Shown: positions 1-10,310, counted from the first letter of the stretch. The stretch is DNA of 64,000 nt from Corallium rubrum (GCA_964035015.1 OZ036014.1:5922495-5986494); one strand, 5' to 3'. Made by a program: numbers and translations. Notes: generated by a model from the sequence alone, not told the origin.

Positions 1-29
1 TGAAGGAAAATTCGAGTGTAGAATATAAT
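1..29 (-). repeat. 3' tail end of a tRNA-derived SINE
   Basis: The first bases match the tail of the SINE copies at 7986-8216 and 19309-19627 (shared text gaaggaaaattcgagtgtag). The body is cut off by the window edge, so orientation is inferred from those copies. Confidence 0.6.
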
Positions 30-84
30 AATTTAAAATTGTGCCAACTATTCCGATGCACAAAATATTTGCGATCTAAATAAA

Positions 85-510
85 CTAGGCGTCGCCGCTT
101 AGATCCTTCGCAGTAAGGATCCCCTTTCTACGACTTTGTTGAAATTGGAATCCCAGTTTCCGAATTTGTCTTAAAAAGGTCCTGTAATGGGCTGTATCAA
201 GACTGATTCCACTTGTCTTCACAACGTCCATAACAGTAAAATTTGGATTGTGTTGGCGGATTTTCGCAATAGCTCTTTTAAGTTTCCGTTTATCACGCGC
301 TGTCATAACCTGAGGTCTGCCAACTTTTTTCCCCGGCTGCTTTCTTTCCTTTTTTCCCCTTTCAATTTCTTCTGCATGTAGAAGTCGCCAAACACTTGTT
401 CTCGACATTTTCGTCTTGTAGGCAATCTTTGCAAGAGAGTATCCCCCTTGCTGAGCCAACACAAGTGCGTGTGCGCATTGCAAGGCCGTAAGTCGTCCTT
501 TGAACACCAT
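85..510 (-). pseudogene. Tc1/mariner transposase N-terminal fragment
   Basis: The 141-residue frame begins at an ATG and looks like the paired-type DNA-binding half of a Tc1/mariner transposase. An N-terminal helix-turn-helix lies at about residues 5-45 (ALQCAHALVLAQQGG, then KTKMSRTSVWRLL). A basic GRP-containing linker (KKVGRPQVMTARDK) leads to a second HTH (VMDVVKTSGISLDTAHYRTF, then LRQIRKLGF). The frame stops just after KGILTAKDL, where the DDE catalytic domain should begin, and no DDE-like sequence is visible in the remaining 84 bases. It is therefore a truncated copy, unlikely to be active. The terminal repeats of the element were not found. Confidence 0.75.
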
Positions 511-568
511 TTTTGAAAGAACTCATTGTGACGTCATTTAATTTATCCAATATAATCAATTTTGATAA

Positions 569-1606
569 TTTTATCTGATAAAGGACCTGTACTCAAATAC
601 TCAATGTGCAGTCAAAATATCAGGACATAGAACACCCTTCTTTTCTTACAATAGAGGTGTACGCCAAGGTTGCGTTTTAAGTCCCCTCCTGTTCAACTTA
701 TTTATAAATGAACTTCCGAAACTATTTGAAAAAGTAAACTCGGACCCATTTCTACTACCAAACGGAACTAGACTAAGTAGTCTCCTATATGCAGATGATC
801 TTGTTATATTGTCAAGATCCAAATCTGGCCTCCAAAATTGTTTAAACGCTGTCAATGATTGGAGTAAAAGATGGTTGATGAATATAAATTTGAAAAAACC
901 CAAAATTATGATCTTACAAAAGCATAACTCCAAATTACAAAATCTAAATTTCTTCTTGGGAGATAAGAGAATTGATATCACAAATGAATACACTTATCTC
1001 GGTCTAAAACTAACACCAAATACAAAATTCTCTGTTGCAAATCAGCAACTTAGCGAGAAGGCCCTACATGCCCTATTTAAAATACGAAAACATCTTGATT
1101 TCCACCAACTTAATCCAAAACCAGCGATGAAAATCTTTGATGGTATTATCTCCCCAATTCTACTCTATAATTCTGAGGTGTGGGGAGCTTATACCAACAA
1201 TGATTTTACTAAATGGGACAAGTCTTCTATAGAAAAAACACATCTAAAATTCTGCAAACTATACCTGGGTGTCAACAGAAAAGCTAGCAACATCGCTAGC
1301 AGGGGTGAATTAGGCAAATTCCCCCTATTAGTCCCTATATTCAAGAGAATATTCACATACATTCGCCATATTAGCCAATTACCAGATTCAAGCATAGCAA
1401 AACAGTCTTTTTACCTCTCAAAAAGACTTCACACAAACGGTAAAGATTCATTTTACACTAATGTCGTTAGTATTATTAAAAAATTCTACCCAGGCATAGA
1501 TCAACCTATAGATATCGAAAAATTCGTCAATGATACGAACACAAATGATTTTGTAGAGACCGTTTATACACCATATACACTATATACTCACTTAGCTTCA
1601 TTCTAA
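569..1606 (+). pseudogene. 5'-truncated non-LTR (LINE) reverse transcriptase
   Basis: One open frame runs from the stop at 566-568 to TAA at 1604-1606 with no convincing initiator, so the copy is 5' truncated. Recognisable homology begins near 638. RVRQGC-type text (GVRQGCVLSPLLFNLFINEL) covers the fingers/palm region, and LLYADDLVILS at about 782-814 holds the catalytic YADD box. The thumb-like region continues with LGLKLTPNTKF and SPILLYNSEVWGAY. RT motifs upstream of VRQG, and any endonuclease, are missing. The subfamily is not certain. The 3' end runs into an AT-rich tandem repeat. Confidence 0.85.
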
Positions 1607-1853
1607 CTCAGACTCACTATAATACACTATATACACTTTTGACTTTGGATGTATACTATATGTATAGAGTGTTAATATATATACTATATACACAATATAC
1701 ACTATATACTCACTTAGCTTCATTCTAACTCTCACTAATATACACCATATACACTTTTGACTTTAGACGCGTACTATATGTAGAGTGTATATATATACAC
1801 TATTAATACACAATATACACTATACCTGTATACTCACTTAGTTTCATTCTAAC
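1571..1853. repeat. ~122-bp tandem repeat, about 2.3 copies
   Basis: The string cacttagcttcattctaact recurs near 1589, 1711 and 1835 (last copy with one change), each followed by similar atacac/tatata-rich text. It abuts the end of the LINE frame and may be its 3' terminal repeat. Confidence 0.8.
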
Positions 1854-1859
1854 TGCCCC

Positions 1860-2390
1860 TCATTGCCCCAGCAATGGTTTTCGAGATATTTACCATTCAA
1901 TCAACTGTTGTCATTTGACTTCACCAAGATGGCGCCCACTAATTTCAGCGGGCGCTGCTCGGCAATTCTACTTAAATTCGTTTTTCTGAAGAAATTCGTT
2001 AATAATAAGATTTTTCAATTCAAGATTTGTTGTGTTCTGAACTGTTGCTAGCTATTTGGATGTTGTATTTTGTTAAATTATGCATGATCAACTAACTGAT
2101 AAATATTCAATCAGCGCTTCCTCAAGTCCCAAGAAGCCCAATTAATTTAAGTTGCACCTTTGCCACTACGAACCGCTACGGACGCGATCGTTTCCTTTTT
2201 CAAAAAATCTTAGCTGTAGTTGTGAACAAGTCTTTACTCAAGGAAGAACTGCTCTTGAATGAAGAGTGATCGCATTACATTTCTTAAAATACTCTAATTC
2301 TTGGTAAAACACGTAATTTCCGAGTCAAATGGTTTTCATTAACCAATAAGATTAAAGGATTCATAATTATATGAGATATCAATGACAATA
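1860..2390. other. Gene-free flank shared with other array units
   Basis: No gene is seen. From about 2205 on (tcttagctgtagttgtgaac, then gaagaactgctcttgaatga) the text is homologous to 11305-11480, 21690-21880 and 61590-61660. It is therefore the edge of the gene array rather than unrelated DNA. Confidence 0.6.
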
Positions 2391-2397
2391 GACTTAC

Positions 2398-2475
2398 GTT
2401 TCGCTTTCGATATATTCTTGGGCTCCTGTCCTTAAGCTTAGACAATCACATCTTTGCTCAACACAACGTGTTCCT
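2398..2475 (-). other. Possible terminal exon of gene 1 (exon Y, copy 1)
   Basis: On the minus strand a pyrimidine-rich acceptor (ttcttttgtttcag) precedes 78 nt that end at a strong donor (GAAAC|GTAAGT). Homologous blocks with the same splice signals lie at 11495-11541 (47 nt), 21890-21936 (47 nt) and 61672-61735 (64 nt). Length is not conserved, but if each is entered in phase 1 all four reach a stop within the exon (here after EHVVLSKDVIV). That suits the last coding exon followed by an intron in the 3' UTR. A noncoding 5' exon of the next gene is an equal alternative. Confidence 0.35.
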
Positions 2476-2683
2476 CTGAAACAAAAGAAACCATTTGCAG
2501 GCCGGACGAGAATGACGGTCAGCATGGTCGTTAACCAGGGGCCCATGGACAAAAGGGGGCTCATTTTTAATAAAACGAAGCAAACGAATACATTATCTGA
2601 ACTGTTGAACGATAAATTCAGTTCTATAATATAAATCAACAAGTGAAGTTTTTAGTACTGATATTAGATTGTATTGGGTTTCT

Positions 2684-3017
2684 AAAGCCTGCATGATTCC
2701 ATATAAACGCTACGATCGCTGAAAAATGAACTCGGCGATCGCAGCCGATTATATGGGAAACCATTGACGCTGATCGCTACGATCAACGAGATAGAAAATG
2801 TTCTATCTCGGCGATCGTTGCGTTTTATATGGAAACGGTGATTTTGCAATCTCAGCGATCTTGGCGATCAGTGTGCATCCCTGTGAACCATTAAAACAAT
2901 AGGCGCGATCAGCGATCATATGGAAACAGCGACACGATTGTTGATCGCTACGGTCGCCAGTTAATTAACACCGCGATCGCCAGGATCGCTCAAAAATTAT
3001 ATTGGAAACCAGGCTTA
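2684..3017. mobile_element. MITE rich in GCGATCG-type motifs
   Basis: The ends are imperfect inverted repeats (AAGCCTG at 2684 and CAGGCTT at the right), and both are followed by tnccatataa-like text. The body holds about a dozen gcgatc/gatcgc motifs in alternating orientation. There is no coding frame. This looks like a non-autonomous DNA transposon with subterminal transposase-binding repeats. Confidence 0.6.
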
Positions 3018-3035
3018 ATGAATTTGTCACTCAGG

Positions 3036-3137
3036 GCCGTAGCGGGGGGGGGGGTGTATTTTACAAAATTGCAATATTCGGAAAACTCACGGGGGGGGGG
3101 GGATTTTACAAAATTGCAATATTCGGAAAACTCACGG
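3036..3137. repeat. Two direct ~45-bp repeats with poly-G runs
   Basis: A run of 10-13 G is followed by attttacaaaattgcaatat and tcggaaaactcacggg, twice in tandem. Confidence 0.8.
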
Positions 3138-3227
3138 GTCTATCAATTGGCACCTTTTTCTTTAAGACTATTTTGAAAGATTTGTCAAAATCTACTGATT
3201 AAATGAAAAATAGATACCGTAGAATCC

Positions 3228-3561
3228 CGAAAGTAGCGACCCCCCTTACTTTCGGTTTTATCCGCTGTTGGGGGCCGCTACTTACGGGGGGGGGCGCTAC
3301 TTTCGGGGGGGGCCGCTACTTACGGGGGGCCACTACTTTCGGGGGGCCGCTACTTACGGGGGGCCGCTACTTTCGGGTGGTAAAATACGTTAACATACTG
3401 TGGGAATATTATTCTTTTTTCCTTCCTATTTACCACATTTAATATGCTTTAGTTTTTCCTTATGCCATTTCAACTCTGACTGTTATACACTTTGGTACGT
3501 TGATACCTGAAACTTATCACTTTCGAGTTAATCAAGCGATGACTTGGGGGGCGCTACTTTC
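3228..3561. mobile_element. MITE with CCGAAAGTAGCG ends and internal G-rich minisatellite
   Basis: The left end CCGAAAGTAGCGACCCCCC is inverted at the right end as ggggggcgctactttcgg. Between 3270 and 3376 an 18-36-bp unit (ggggggccgctact followed by tacg or ttcg) is repeated several times. No coding capacity. Confidence 0.7.
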
Positions 3562-3593
3562 GGAATATGTCAACAAATTGGGGCACTATTTAA

Positions 3594-3700
3594 CAATTAT
3601 TCGCCGAAGGCGAGGTGAATATCGGTGTATAATAACCGAGACGAAGTCGAGGTTATTATTCACCCATATTCACTGAGCCTGAGGTGAATAATTGTTTTAG
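3594..3700. mobile_element. Short palindromic MITE with caattattcgc-type ends
   Basis: The left end caattattcgccgaaggcga pairs with the right end gaggtgaataattg. The centre has its own inverted repeat (ataaccgagacgaagtcgag and its complement). Confidence 0.6.
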
Positions 3701-4780
3701 TATACATACACATTTTCGTACTTTTAGGAAGAGCATTTTCTTTAAAATTGCTAATTTCCTTGTCTGTCGCATTGTCAACTTTGGCTGGCGGCCATTTTGA
3801 ATAAACGCTGTAGGTGAGAATTAATCCGAAGTAGCTCGACCAATCAGCGCGCGTGATTTTCTATAATCACCTGTGTATTTATACTAATTAGATATGAGTA
3901 TATTAAAATGAAATAAATATCTATATAAAGAAACCTAAAATAACAACTAACAAAAAAAAAAGAACAAAAAGTATATACATACGTTTGGAATTTAACTTAT
4001 TAGAAACTTATAATGTATTGGTATTTTTATTTTTCCCCCTAAATTCTCCATTCTCGTTCCCAGTGCCCGCCACACAAACGTGGGCTCTGGGAATGTGAAT
4101 ATTGCAACTTGCAAGGCTCCCACGTGTCCTGTCGTCACGTGCGACCCCATACCGCAGCCCATGTTCTCGTTGTTTTATATTTCCGTACGATAATTTGAAC
4201 ATGCAAGTGAAAGTATACTGACTAGTCAGTAGTCATATAGTCTTACTCTATAGATATAGCGTAGCAAGTATTTATACACATTGTAATTGTGTCTTTGATA
4301 CAAATCTACTGGAAATAATCGGTTATACATACTTACATTTTGACCTTTTGTACAATTGTTTTAGAATTTATTATATGGATAAAATATAGTACCGTTACTA
4401 CAGTAAGTGCATGGTAAAAAAAAAATTGTTGTTGTTGTTGTCTCTGTGGTTTTGGCAGTTGGAAAAGTTTTGTGATTATTATTGTAAGATTCGGAAAAAA
4501 AATATTCCATTCGGAAATTTTGGGTTGGCACAAGGCCCCCCCCCCCCCCCCCCAATTACGACATGTTAGCTATGGCCCTGTTGTCGCTGTCATGGTGGCA
4601 AATGATTTCATTAGTGCCATTGGGCCTTTTAGGACTTTGTCATTCTTTCCATTTCACGATTATGGGTCCTCTTTATAGTTTGATATTCATAAAATAAGAC
4701 AAACATGAACAGGGGGGAGGGGCCCACAAATATGTTTTTGGCTAGAGGCCAAAATTTCTCTGGGCGGCCCTGACTGTTTG
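3701..4780. other. Gene-free AT-rich stretch
   Basis: No coding region is supported. It contains a 21-C homopolymer near 4533-4553, a poly-A tract near 3950-3961, and unassigned low-complexity text with G/C-rich patches near 4712 (gaacaggggggaggggccc). Confidence 0.5.
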
Positions 4781-5057
4781 CATCTCAATATCGTCCTCGT
4801 TCATTTATACAACACCACGTACATTAATTCAGAGAATATTCACGTCTTAGGGACAACGTATCAAAAAATGAGAACTTTTTCGAAAAGTGAGAATATTAGG
4901 ATGTAAAATTTTTGAGAAATTTTAAAATTGATATCCAGGATTTTTCGGAAATTTTCAAGAATTTTTAGAAATCTCAAGCCCGCATATCGGGCTGGTCGGT
5001 CCAATCGTAGGCTTTTCCGTGGCGTAGTCACTGATTCGTTATGGCCCACTAAATTCT
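4781..5057. repeat. Array-unit flank homologous to 11550-11850 and 21960-22240
   Basis: Text such as catctcaatatcgtcctcg and acgtcttagggacaac parallels the two other units just outside their pentanucleotide arrays. It is diverged here and the perfect palindrome of the other copies is absent. Confidence 0.55.
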
Positions 5058-5081
5058 AGGGTCATCTGGGGGCCAATTATA

Positions 5082-5351
5082 TTACATCACATCACATCAC
5101 ATCACATCACATCACATCACATCACATCACATCACATCACATCACATCACATCACATCATATCACACCACACCACACCACCCACACCAAACCAAACCAAA
5201 CCAAACCACACCACACCACAAACCACATCACATGTATATACATCACCACATTTGCATTGCATTGCGTTGCGTTGCGTTGCGTTGCGTTGCGTTGCGTTAC
5301 ATTACATTACATTACATTACATTACATTACATTACATTACATTACATTACA
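5082..5351. repeat. Pentanucleotide arrays (ACATC, ACACC, GCGTT, ACATT)
   Basis: Blocks of (acatc)n, (acacc)n, (accaa)n, (gttgc)n and (attac)n succeed one another and stop directly before acagacttac. On the minus strand they form the first bases of the intron after the micro-exon donor. Confidence 0.95.
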
Positions 5352-5358
5352 GACTTAC

Positions 5359-5398
5359 GTGAAAGAGATGGTTTAACCGTGGGCACGAACGACAGACG
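5359..5398 (-). pseudogene. Frame-shifted linker micro-exon of gene 1
   Basis: It keeps the acceptor (ccgtatatag) and donor (CAC|GTAAGT) of the intact 39-nt micro-exons at 16863-16901 and 17233-17271, but it is 40 nt long. In phase 1 it reads SVVRAHG and then hits TAA, so inclusion would end the protein early. Confidence 0.5.
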
Positions 5399-5399
5399 C

Positions 5400-5767
5400 T
5401 ATATACGGGAAAAATAAACAAAATAATTAATTACAATTTCAAAACAATGCCGTTAGAGGACGTTACCGCGTGTAAAGAACAATAGGTAGCTAAGACATGA
5501 GACAAAGTCGAGTTTTCGACGTTTACTTTGAGAATACACACGCACATGGAAAAATGTAATCTATTTGTTTTATACAATACAAATTCAAGTCTTTTTTATT
5601 GAAAGATTTTTATGCATCCCCTCCCCTCACTTTACCTCACTTCACTTCCTGTCACATTACGTCACGTCACCTCCTCAGTCCCCCTCCCTCTCTATCATGC
5701 TGTCGGTGGTGATGTCGTCGTCGTTGGTGTTGTTGCTGTTGTCTACCAGAATAAAGAAATGGCTTAC
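5400..5767. other. Intron region 3' of IgGFc exon 1
   Basis: Text with ctcacttcacttcctgtcac and similar CTCAC-rich runs, plus gacaaagtcgagttttcgac, is shared with 42540-42840 and 53600-53900. This ties domain copies 1, 5 and 6 into one subfamily. If the donor at 5768 is not used, the frame continues into a His/Arg/Gln-rich tail and stops at 5667. Confidence 0.55.
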
Positions 5768-7012
5768 TGGAATTAATATCTGTTAAGGCAAATCCTCCAG
5801 GATAACCATAAGAAACAGCATTTTCCCACCCAAACACCAACAACCCAAATCTTATTTCTCTTGAAGAATGATATATGTTGACGATATCGTAGCCAGACAC
5901 ACCGAGAACCGCCCAGGTGTACTCAGTTCCATTGATTTTTTGCCATTGTAAGCCAGTGATTTGACTTCCGTTGATTACTAAACCATTTTTATACGACTCT
6001 TTTATAAACAAAGTAATTGAGTCAATATATGCTGATCCACCAGGAAGGACAACGCGATAGCAAGAAAGAAACTGTCCAACTGAAGGAAGGACAATCATGG
6101 AAGGATGTGTAGATTTTCCATTAATTCGTTCACCGCTTGTATATTGAACAGCTTGACATAGCTTACTACAGTTAACGGAAGAAGCTAAATCGACTCTAAG
6201 ATCAATTTCCTTGAATTCTCCAGACGAAAGAACATCTTCTCCGTATGCACTGCGCACAACCGTATTGTTTTCATAGGCAAAAATTCGAAATAGGTCTCCA
6301 GTATTACTGTTCATTGTTCCTGTTGATGCAAGGATGAACTCTTTGCCCCAGTTCCGTACTGGTAACAGAAACGCAGCTACATGGTCACAACCACGGTTAA
6401 CGCTAATACATATGTTACCTGATATGACGGAAATCGGTTTATTTGCAACAATAATTGTTCCAGATAGGTCGTAGGAATGCTTAATGTGAAACGTTTCTAA
6501 TTTTTGAAGGTTAACACAAAGAGAGCTTCCTCTGTAGTATGAAATCCCATGGTGCACTACAGCTCCAGTAGTATTCAGCGTTAGACATATTTTAGTTTCA
6601 TCATTTCCCGAAATTATACCAAGGTTTGAATGCAGTGAATGTGGTTGCTTATGTGATGCCACTACATACACAGTGCCAAGTTCATCTGTGGGTAGTGCAA
6701 GATATGCATCTGCTGTACTTCGTGCATGATTTAAACAAATAATAGCAACATCGTTTGTAGAATTTATCTCGATTCCTTTTCTTTCAATATTTGTACCTTC
6801 CATTCTTAATGAAACTGGTGGTTTATACTCGATAACCTGCCCAGCTTTAACAAAGGAATTAAATAGGAAATTATTTGATGTCGCTGCTCTGATGGTCACA
6901 GTTGTATCAAAAATAGCAACAATTGATATTTGAAGAAAGCCACGAGTTTGGGAAGAAGGATATTGCTCGGTGAATCCTATGACAAAATGCTTTCCATATT
7001 GGCTTCCTTCAT
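5768..7012 (-). CDS. IgGFc-binding N-terminal domain exon 1 (gene 1)
   Basis: This 1245-nt exon runs from acceptor atatattag to donor CCA|GTAAGC, entered and left in phase 1. It encodes about 415 residues matching the IgGFc-binding protein N-terminal domain. Landmarks are YGKHFVIGFTEQ near the start, FLQISIVAIFDTTVTI, VAIICLNHA, GTVYVVASHK, GTIIVANKPISVISG, CDHVAAFLLPVRNWGKEF and, at the end, FGLLVFGWENAVSYGYPGG. Paired cysteines (ICLNHA, ETKICL, SLCVNL, CDHV, NCSKLC) and NGS/NCS sequons suit a secreted glycoprotein. It has no own signal peptide; that is supplied by the exon at 10388-10487. Family function is poorly known (FCGBP-like, mucus or matrix associated), so the role is inferred. Confidence 0.9.
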
Positions 7013-7119
7013 CTAATATATAAAATATTAAGATGTGTTGGCTTAAATACGAAAATAAAAACTCCGAAAAAATCTGTCAAAACATGAATTAGGCCCCGTT
7101 CACGGTAACTTTTGTGCCG

Positions 7120-7245
7120 GTGGCTCTCACCAAAAGTTAAGCGCGGTTACATCATTCCCAAGCGGTCACCCATCCAAGTAAACCGTCTACTTAGACGGGG
7201 TTAGTACTTGGATGGGTGCATGACCGCTTGGGAATGACCCTCTGT
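7120..7245 (+). ncRNA. 5S rRNA-derived repeat with inverted duplication
   Basis: The text ttagtacttggatgggtg, then accgcttgggaatgacc, matches the 3' half of 5S rRNA including the box C promoter region. Here a 29-bp inverted copy (7152-7180) precedes the forward copy (7205-7237), which carries an extra 4 bp, giving a near-perfect hairpin. It is probably part of a 5S-derived SINE, not a functional 5S gene. Confidence 0.7.
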
Positions 7246-7480
7246 CGAGCTTGGAACTCATGTGAGTAGAGTTGACAACATCTCGCAGTCTCCGGCTTTC
7301 CTCTCTCCGTAAAATCAACACCTACATCTTAGCTGTGATCCGTGATCTGAACTGTGTCGTATAGCGGCTGCGTGGATCGGCTGTGTCCTTCGTAACTGAA
7401 CTGCTGGTTGTGAGTAAGGATCATTAGCCCCCAGACAGTGCTTTCCTTTACGTTTGGAAATTGTGTTGGAACAGGCGTTG

Positions 7481-7681
7481 TTATGTGCGAACAAAAGGCC
7501 TATCTGGTATTAATATAATACTGTTTTTGGTCACGTCCACAGTGATGTCAGCGTCGGGTGATCTGAGGGAAGGGGTGGCCGGGTGAAAGGTGTGAGAGTG
7601 CCTGCTAATGTAGTTGTCAACTTTTGGATCTATACGTGCAGAATGTAAGCAAAATTCCCATTGACTAATGAGAGTAAACAT
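7481..7681 (-). other. Conserved small ORF in repeat unit (copy 1)
   Basis: A 66-residue frame starting MFTLISQWEFCLHS and ending near DVTKNSIILIPDRPF. Its equivalents are at 27958-28164 and 55838-56041, and shifted by one lost T at 33514-33705 and 44815-45006. No known domain is recognised. It lies in the intron between signal and IgGFc exons and may be TE-derived or noncoding. Confidence 0.25.
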
Positions 7682-7820
7682 GTCAATCAGATTAAAATTG
7701 TAGCGAATAAAGTAGCAAGCTGCTTGCCCAACGGTCTACATTTTACGCAGCGCGGCTTTCCTATTTTTGCATGGGTTGAAATAAATCGCTTTTTGTTGGC
7801 CAACCCAAGTTATAAAACAA

Positions 7821-8428
7821 AGTGAAAAAGTGGTAAACAGCCGAGAATAGTTCTGATAACAAAATACTAACATCGGTAGAGCGGAGCCCTTCATCAGGTT
7901 CAAATACTAATTCGTAGATAGATAGATATTGTTAGTATACTATAAGTAATATTGGGCATTTCACTCTATTACATAGCATGTTCTAAGGATCTTGGGTGAA
8001 GGAAAGTTCGAGTGTAGAATATATACATTTTAAGACCAAACCGGGACCAGTTTCGAAAAATGCAACTACACAGGCCTTCCGGCAGGAATTGAGCCCACGA
8101 CCTTGCGATTCTAGTGCAATGCTCTGACCACTGAGCCACGGAGGGCGTTGCCGAGAGCTTGATCGCGAGTTCTGTATATAATAAGGTGGTAATGCCAGGA
8201 GAGAATTGGGTATATTTATAAGTAATATTGGGCATTTCACTCGATTACATAGCATGTTCTATATATATTGTTAGGTCGTATAAAGTCTATAAATGTTCCC
8301 GATAGAACTGGTTAGTATTTAGAGATTTTTCTACAAAATACAAGGGTTGAGCGTTTCGCTTCAAACGTTACTACGTTAGTATTTCGTTATCAAAACTAAT
8401 CGTGGCAGTTTATCACCTTTTCACTTTT
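7821..8428. mobile_element. Inverted-repeat element with ~50-bp ends (copy 1), SINE inserted
   Basis: The left end agtgaaaaagtggtaaac is followed by ttctgataacaaaatactaa. It is inverted at the right end as ttagtatttcgttatcaaaa, then accttttcactttt. The centre holds ttgttaggtcgtataaagtc. Near the left end the minus strand reads CCTGATGAAGGGCTC, the start of a hammerhead-like core whose second half is degraded. Other copies are near 19182, 28283, 33800 and, split, 45100/48520. Confidence 0.65.
7941..8260 (-). mobile_element. tRNA-derived SINE between ~45-bp direct repeats
   Basis: On the minus strand a tRNA-like head (8146 to about 8074) has an A-box (TGGCTCAGTGGTCAGAGC) and a B-box (GGGCTCAATTCC, normally GGTTCRANTCC). 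A tail follows with ggtcccggtttggtct. About 45 bp (tataagtaatattgggcatt, continuing to atagcatgttct) is directly repeated at 7941-7985 and 8217-8260. This suggests a tandem multimer or an unusually long target duplication. Confidence 0.8.
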
Positions 8429-8506
8429 CCCTAACAAAATGATAGTTGTTATATATTGCTTGATTTGAACTAATCAGGGCGATGACGAACAATAGCCTTG
8501 TGTGAC

Positions 8507-8565
8507 TACAGCTACCAGAATGCCTTAACAGTTTCCTCCATTTATCGGAATACTGGCAAAGCATT
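8507..8565. repeat. Short hairpin, ~19-bp arms
   Basis: The arms are accagaatgcctt and its complement aagcattctggt. They are also present near 19880, 29145, 34400 and 48830 as part of the repeat unit. Confidence 0.6.
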
Positions 8566-8650
8566 CTGGTTGTTGAAGTCACCCAACGCCATCATCGTAC
8601 GTCATCGTGCAAATGGTCTATTCATTAAAAGCAGCGATTGGAGAAACTTA

Positions 8651-8770
8651 GGCCTAAGTCAAACGTCGCTCTTCTCATGCGCCGAACCTAATGCAAATCA
8701 GCGTAAACAAAGGATTTAGCTCATTATCATTAGGTTCGGCGCATGAGAAGAGCGACGTTTGACCTAGGCC
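8651..8770. mobile_element. Harbinger-like MITE, 120 bp, TTA target duplication
   Basis: The 43-bp terminal inverted repeats (8651-8693 and 8728-8770) begin GGCCTAAGTC / GGCCTAGGTC and differ at one base. TTA flanks both sides (8648-8650, 8771-8773). The paralogous unit at about 20008 has the same flanks without the insert (gaaacttaatggcg), an empty site proving insertion. The 3-bp TTA duplication suits PIF/Harbinger. Confidence 0.9.
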
Positions 8771-8788
8771 TTAATGGCGTGCCAGCCC

Positions 8789-8974
8789 ACTTGAGTGCGT
8801 TTACATGGGAAATTTCCAGCTCTAGCTCCTAGCTAGGCGAGATCCCAGGTTGTATAAATAGCGAGATCTCGCCTAGGTCATGTAAACCCAAACAATTTTT
8901 GCGAGGAATTACGTTGAGAGGGGCAGGATCTCGGCAATTTAAAGAGGGCTAGCCAAACACCCCCTAAATGCCCA
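8789..8974. mobile_element. Palindrome-rich element with GAGATCTCGCCTAGG core
   Basis: The ends (gccagcccact, agagggctagc) are imperfect inverted repeats. The centre has inverted ctaggcgagatc / gatctcgcctag. Related copies start near 20028, 29286, 39978 and 48973; at 34548 a copy was split by a 5.4-kb transposon. Confidence 0.6.
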
Positions 8975-9080
8975 CTAAAAAGCACTATAATGAGCCTGAG
9001 TTGGGCCAAAAACATATTTATATCCACGAACATCAAGTCTATTGTTATATTATTTACTGTCTATTTCTTATGATATTCAG

Positions 9081-9229
9081 GAAGTACAGTTGCATGTAGG
9101 TGTATCAGGGACAATTTGCCCTGTACAACAATGTGTAAGTGCCAAGATTGGTGAAGTTAATTGTGAAGACATCGATGAAGAAGATGAAAATTATGTTGAG
9201 TATATAAAGATAGCTCAATTTTACTTTTG
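9081..9229 (+). other. Conserved plus-strand exon-like frame (copy 1)
   Basis: After an acceptor-like tatgatattcag the frame reads EVQLHVGVSGTICPVQQC, then an acidic stretch (CEDIDEEDEN), and ends with TGA. A GTAAGT donor lies inside it after CAACAATGT. The frame is kept at 20321-20469; copies at 29.7, 40.3, 49.3 and 57.2 kb are damaged. It runs opposite to the IgGFc genes. Probably a remnant of another gene or TE. Confidence 0.3.
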
Positions 9230-9235
9230 AGGGAT

Positions 9236-9652
9236 AGCGTTTCACGAATAACTAGTTGTTTTCGCGTTTTGAAACAAATGTTGTCCAATGACAACTATAC
9301 GTTTGACAGAACAAATCAACAACGAATAGGGGGGGTAACTTTCCGTTGCCAATACTTGTCATCGTTCTTTTCACACAGCGTTTGCTTGGAATAACTTGTC
9401 TTTGGATTAATTGTGCGAATTGGAATGATCAGTGAACGCAGGTCGTCTGATAAGGGAAGTTCACCTCAATATGACCTGCCAAACGCATTTATTTTGTGGG
9501 GGATCAAAGCAACGTTGAAACTTGGAACGGAAGCAATAACAACAGAAAATTACACCCCCTATTCGTTATTCATTTAATCTGTCAAACGCATAGTTGTCAT
9601 TGGACAACGTTTGTTTCAAAACTCGAAAACAACTAGTTATTCGCTAAACGCT
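9236..9652. mobile_element. MITE with ~110-bp terminal inverted repeats
   Basis: The left end agcgtttcacgaataactag, then ttgttttcg, is mirrored by cgaaaacaactagttattcg at the right. Inverted homology extends to gaataggggg / ccccctattc. There is no coding frame. A copy is at 29844-30262; right-truncated copies are at 40443-40812 and 49449-49823; only the left tip survives at 20476-20510. Confidence 0.85.
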
Positions 9653-10310
9653 TGAACGCTTGACCGCCGAATGCATGGTAGTAATCAACAAGTTATGTCT
9701 ATATATATCAGTCAAAAACTATAAAAGAAAGCAAAGGTTTTTACCACAGTGCATGGTTTTTACCTTAAATGTTTACTTCCGGTCATTCCGGTCAACAAAC
9801 AACTTCGATTTCATTTGCAGTCGCAAACAGAAATTTTCGTGATATAGGCTTCTATTGTGCGACAAAATTAGGCTACTTAGACCCTTTATCATGGTAATCA
9901 ATATGTAAAGAAAGTTCGATCTCAAAGAAACAACTCCACAGAAGAATCTCAGACATTCATTCTCGTGAAACCTGCTACACGTTTGATGAATTTATGAGTT
10001 ATTGACATACGTCAGAAATACAATCAGCAATATATAAACTACTTCTACTATTCCTGAACGACTTTTAAGCGGTCGGCCCATGGTCTAATAGCAGTTAACA
10101 CTTAACAGGCGTGCTTCTTGCATCAAAATTAGCTGTTGAAGATACCACGTCGTGGGGTATATACATTAAATTGAATCACCGACTACATATATAGCGCACG
10201 TTAAAATAGTAGGTACTGTTTAGAAGATGGAAAAGTTGTACAGCAAGCCGCGTATTTATATAGAGACAGAAAAACCCGTCAATATCTCCAAATGAATTTA
10301 GTTCCCGTAT
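9653..10310. other. Intron sequence, no gene seen
   Basis: Part of the long intron 1 of gene 1. Similar text recurs at 20510-20880 and 59600-60090. No coding or RNA feature is supported. Confidence 0.5.

Noticed and set aside
8074..8146. Functional tRNA gene
   Set aside because: A- and B-boxes are present, but the acceptor and anticodon stems do not form and a long SINE tail follows; repeated in other copies.
7969..8255. SQSIALESQGRGLNSC-type ORFs, also at 19262-19602
   Set aside because: Translation of the tRNA-derived SINE; common false protein hit.
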